Assembly: GCA_050008495.1 (NCBI GenBank)
Contig: JBEKMN010000004.1
Location: 62,001-126,000 of the forward strand
Origin: CAVROP01 sp050008495
Lineage (GTDB): Bacteria > Acidobacteriota > Terriglobia > UBA7540
Reading direction: 5' to 3'
Length of the DNA: 64,000 nt
Each line of letters starts with the position of its first letter. The stretch's first letter is position 1. Position numbers and translations under genes: made by a program. Shown one piece after another: positions 63,435 through 64,000 of the stretch. The notes beneath the pieces are model-generated. The model worked only from the letters and a program-made list of their open reading frames with translations. It had not been told where the DNA came from and did not search any database.

Positions 63435-64000
63435 TCAAGGTGAAGGCCATTCGTCCTTTGCCAGGCCTGTGAGGATGGATTGACGGACGCGATCGATAAT
63501 GATATCCCGATCCTCAGGGGTAAGACCCTCGGTGGCGATACTATCGTGGAAAGTGATGCGGACGCTTCCCGGCCGCATCACGAATTTGCCTTTGGGCATG
63601 ATCCTGTTGCTTCCGGAAACTGAGATAGGAATGATGGGCGCGCCGGCTTTAAGAGCCATGAAGAAGACACCCTTCTTAAATTTCTGGAGCCTGCCGTCGG
63701 GACTCCGCGTGCCCTCGGGATAAACCAGGAACGACTTCCCCGCCTTCAGCGCCAGTACGCCCCTTTCAACCGCGTCGAGCGCCTTTTCCCGATTCTTCCT
63801 GTCCACACGGATGAAGCCCACCGACGTCATGCCGCTGCCGATAATCGGGACGCGGAAAAACTCCTTCTTTACCAGCACCAGCACGTTCGGCAAGACGGCC
63901 AGCAGGGCGGGAGGGTCGCAGTTGCTTTGGTGATTGGCCATGAAGACGACTGGCCGCCCGCGCGGAATCCGGTCGCGTCCCTGTACTTCCAACTGCACGC
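63435..64000 (-). CDS. plsC: 1-acyl-sn-glycerol-3-phosphate acyltransferase (PlsC type), 5' truncated by window edge
   Basis: 188 visible residues. NHQSNCDPPALLAVLP (catalytic NHxxxxD), FIRVDRKNREKALDAVERG, FLVYPEGTRSPDGRLQKFKK and GAPIIPISVSGSNRIM. It transfers an acyl chain to lysophosphatidate in phospholipid synthesis. The N-terminal membrane helix and true start lie beyond base 64000. Confidence 0.88.
   Translation of the reverse strand, partial: VQLEVQGRDRIPRGRPVVFMANHQSNCDPPALLAVLPNVLVLVKKEFFRVPIIGSGMTSVGFIRVDRKNREKALDAVERGVLALKAGKSFLVYPEGTRSPDGRLQKFKKGVFFMALKAGAPIIPISVSGSNRIMPKGKFVMRPGSVRITFHDSIATEGLTPEDRDIIIDRVRQSILTGLAKDEWPSP

Overview
The window looks like chromosomal DNA of an Acidobacteriota species, probably from an environmental assembly. 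Supporting evidence: three tandem proteins of the 'VWFA-related acidobacterial domain' family, a large orphan MacB/FtsX-like permease of the ADOP type, bacillithiol-type BshB1, LpxD (outer membrane), Tat genes, menaquinone-type genes (ubiE, ubiD-like), high G+C, and about 55 genes with many repeat-rich spacers. No rRNA, tRNA, CRISPR array, insertion sequence or prophage was seen. The window cuts a VOC-family gene at its left edge and a plsC-type acyltransferase at its right edge.

Layout. 0-4 kb: VOC protein and a giant two-domain 2-hydroxyacyl-CoA dehydratase activase with an apparent 3' frameshift. 4-6.3 kb: small accessory patch with a pentapeptide-TIR protein and a hicBA toxin-antitoxin pair. 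6.3-9 kb: two exported proteins of unknown role (minus strand). 9.5-11.7 kb: ErpA-type Fe-S carrier and NAD synthetase. 11.8-13.5 kb: vapBC plus a possible PD-(D/E)XK-like protein. 13.7-18.4 kb: M16 peptidase pair, CPBP protease, small exported protein. 18.5-21.9 kb: proBA and a RhaT-family transporter. 21.9-26 kb: two STAS proteins, a P-type-ATPase-like HAD protein, TonB-domain protein and UbiD-like decarboxylase. 26-32.5 kb: three exported VWFA-related proteins. 32.6-36.8 kb: SDR, tryptophanase, glutaredoxin-like, BshB1, DedA. 37-41.6 kb: ADOP permease, class V aminotransferase, a methyltransferase remnant. 41.7-45.1 kb: a three-gene set (amidohydrolase, RidA, SelA-like PLP enzyme), all with export signals. 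45.4-50 kb: a broken antitoxin-like gene, an S9 peptidase, small proteins. 50-54 kb: aroB-ubiE and nadB. 54.3-58.7 kb: xerD, cca-type nucleotidyltransferase, tatA, tatC and an M28 glutaminyl-cyclase-like protein in one direction. 58.9-64 kb: conserved protein, atypical response regulator, PilZ protein, lpxD, orphan HicB, Ig-like protein and plsC.

The most striking feature is in the spacers. Besides several palindromic REP-like families, many spacers carry runs of one short word (7-10 bases) repeated with drift, often followed by its reverse complement. In several cases the run begins at, or contains, the stop codon of the upstream gene: proA, tnaA, ridA, the S9 gene, the ubiD-like gene, the activase in its corrected frame and the 93-residue hypothetical. 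The word differs from locus to locus. I regard this as the best candidate for an undescribed phenomenon here. Second-tier interest: the exported amidohydrolase/RidA/SelA-like set, the pentapeptide-TIR protein beside hicBA, and promoters placed so close to start codons that the transcripts should be leaderless.
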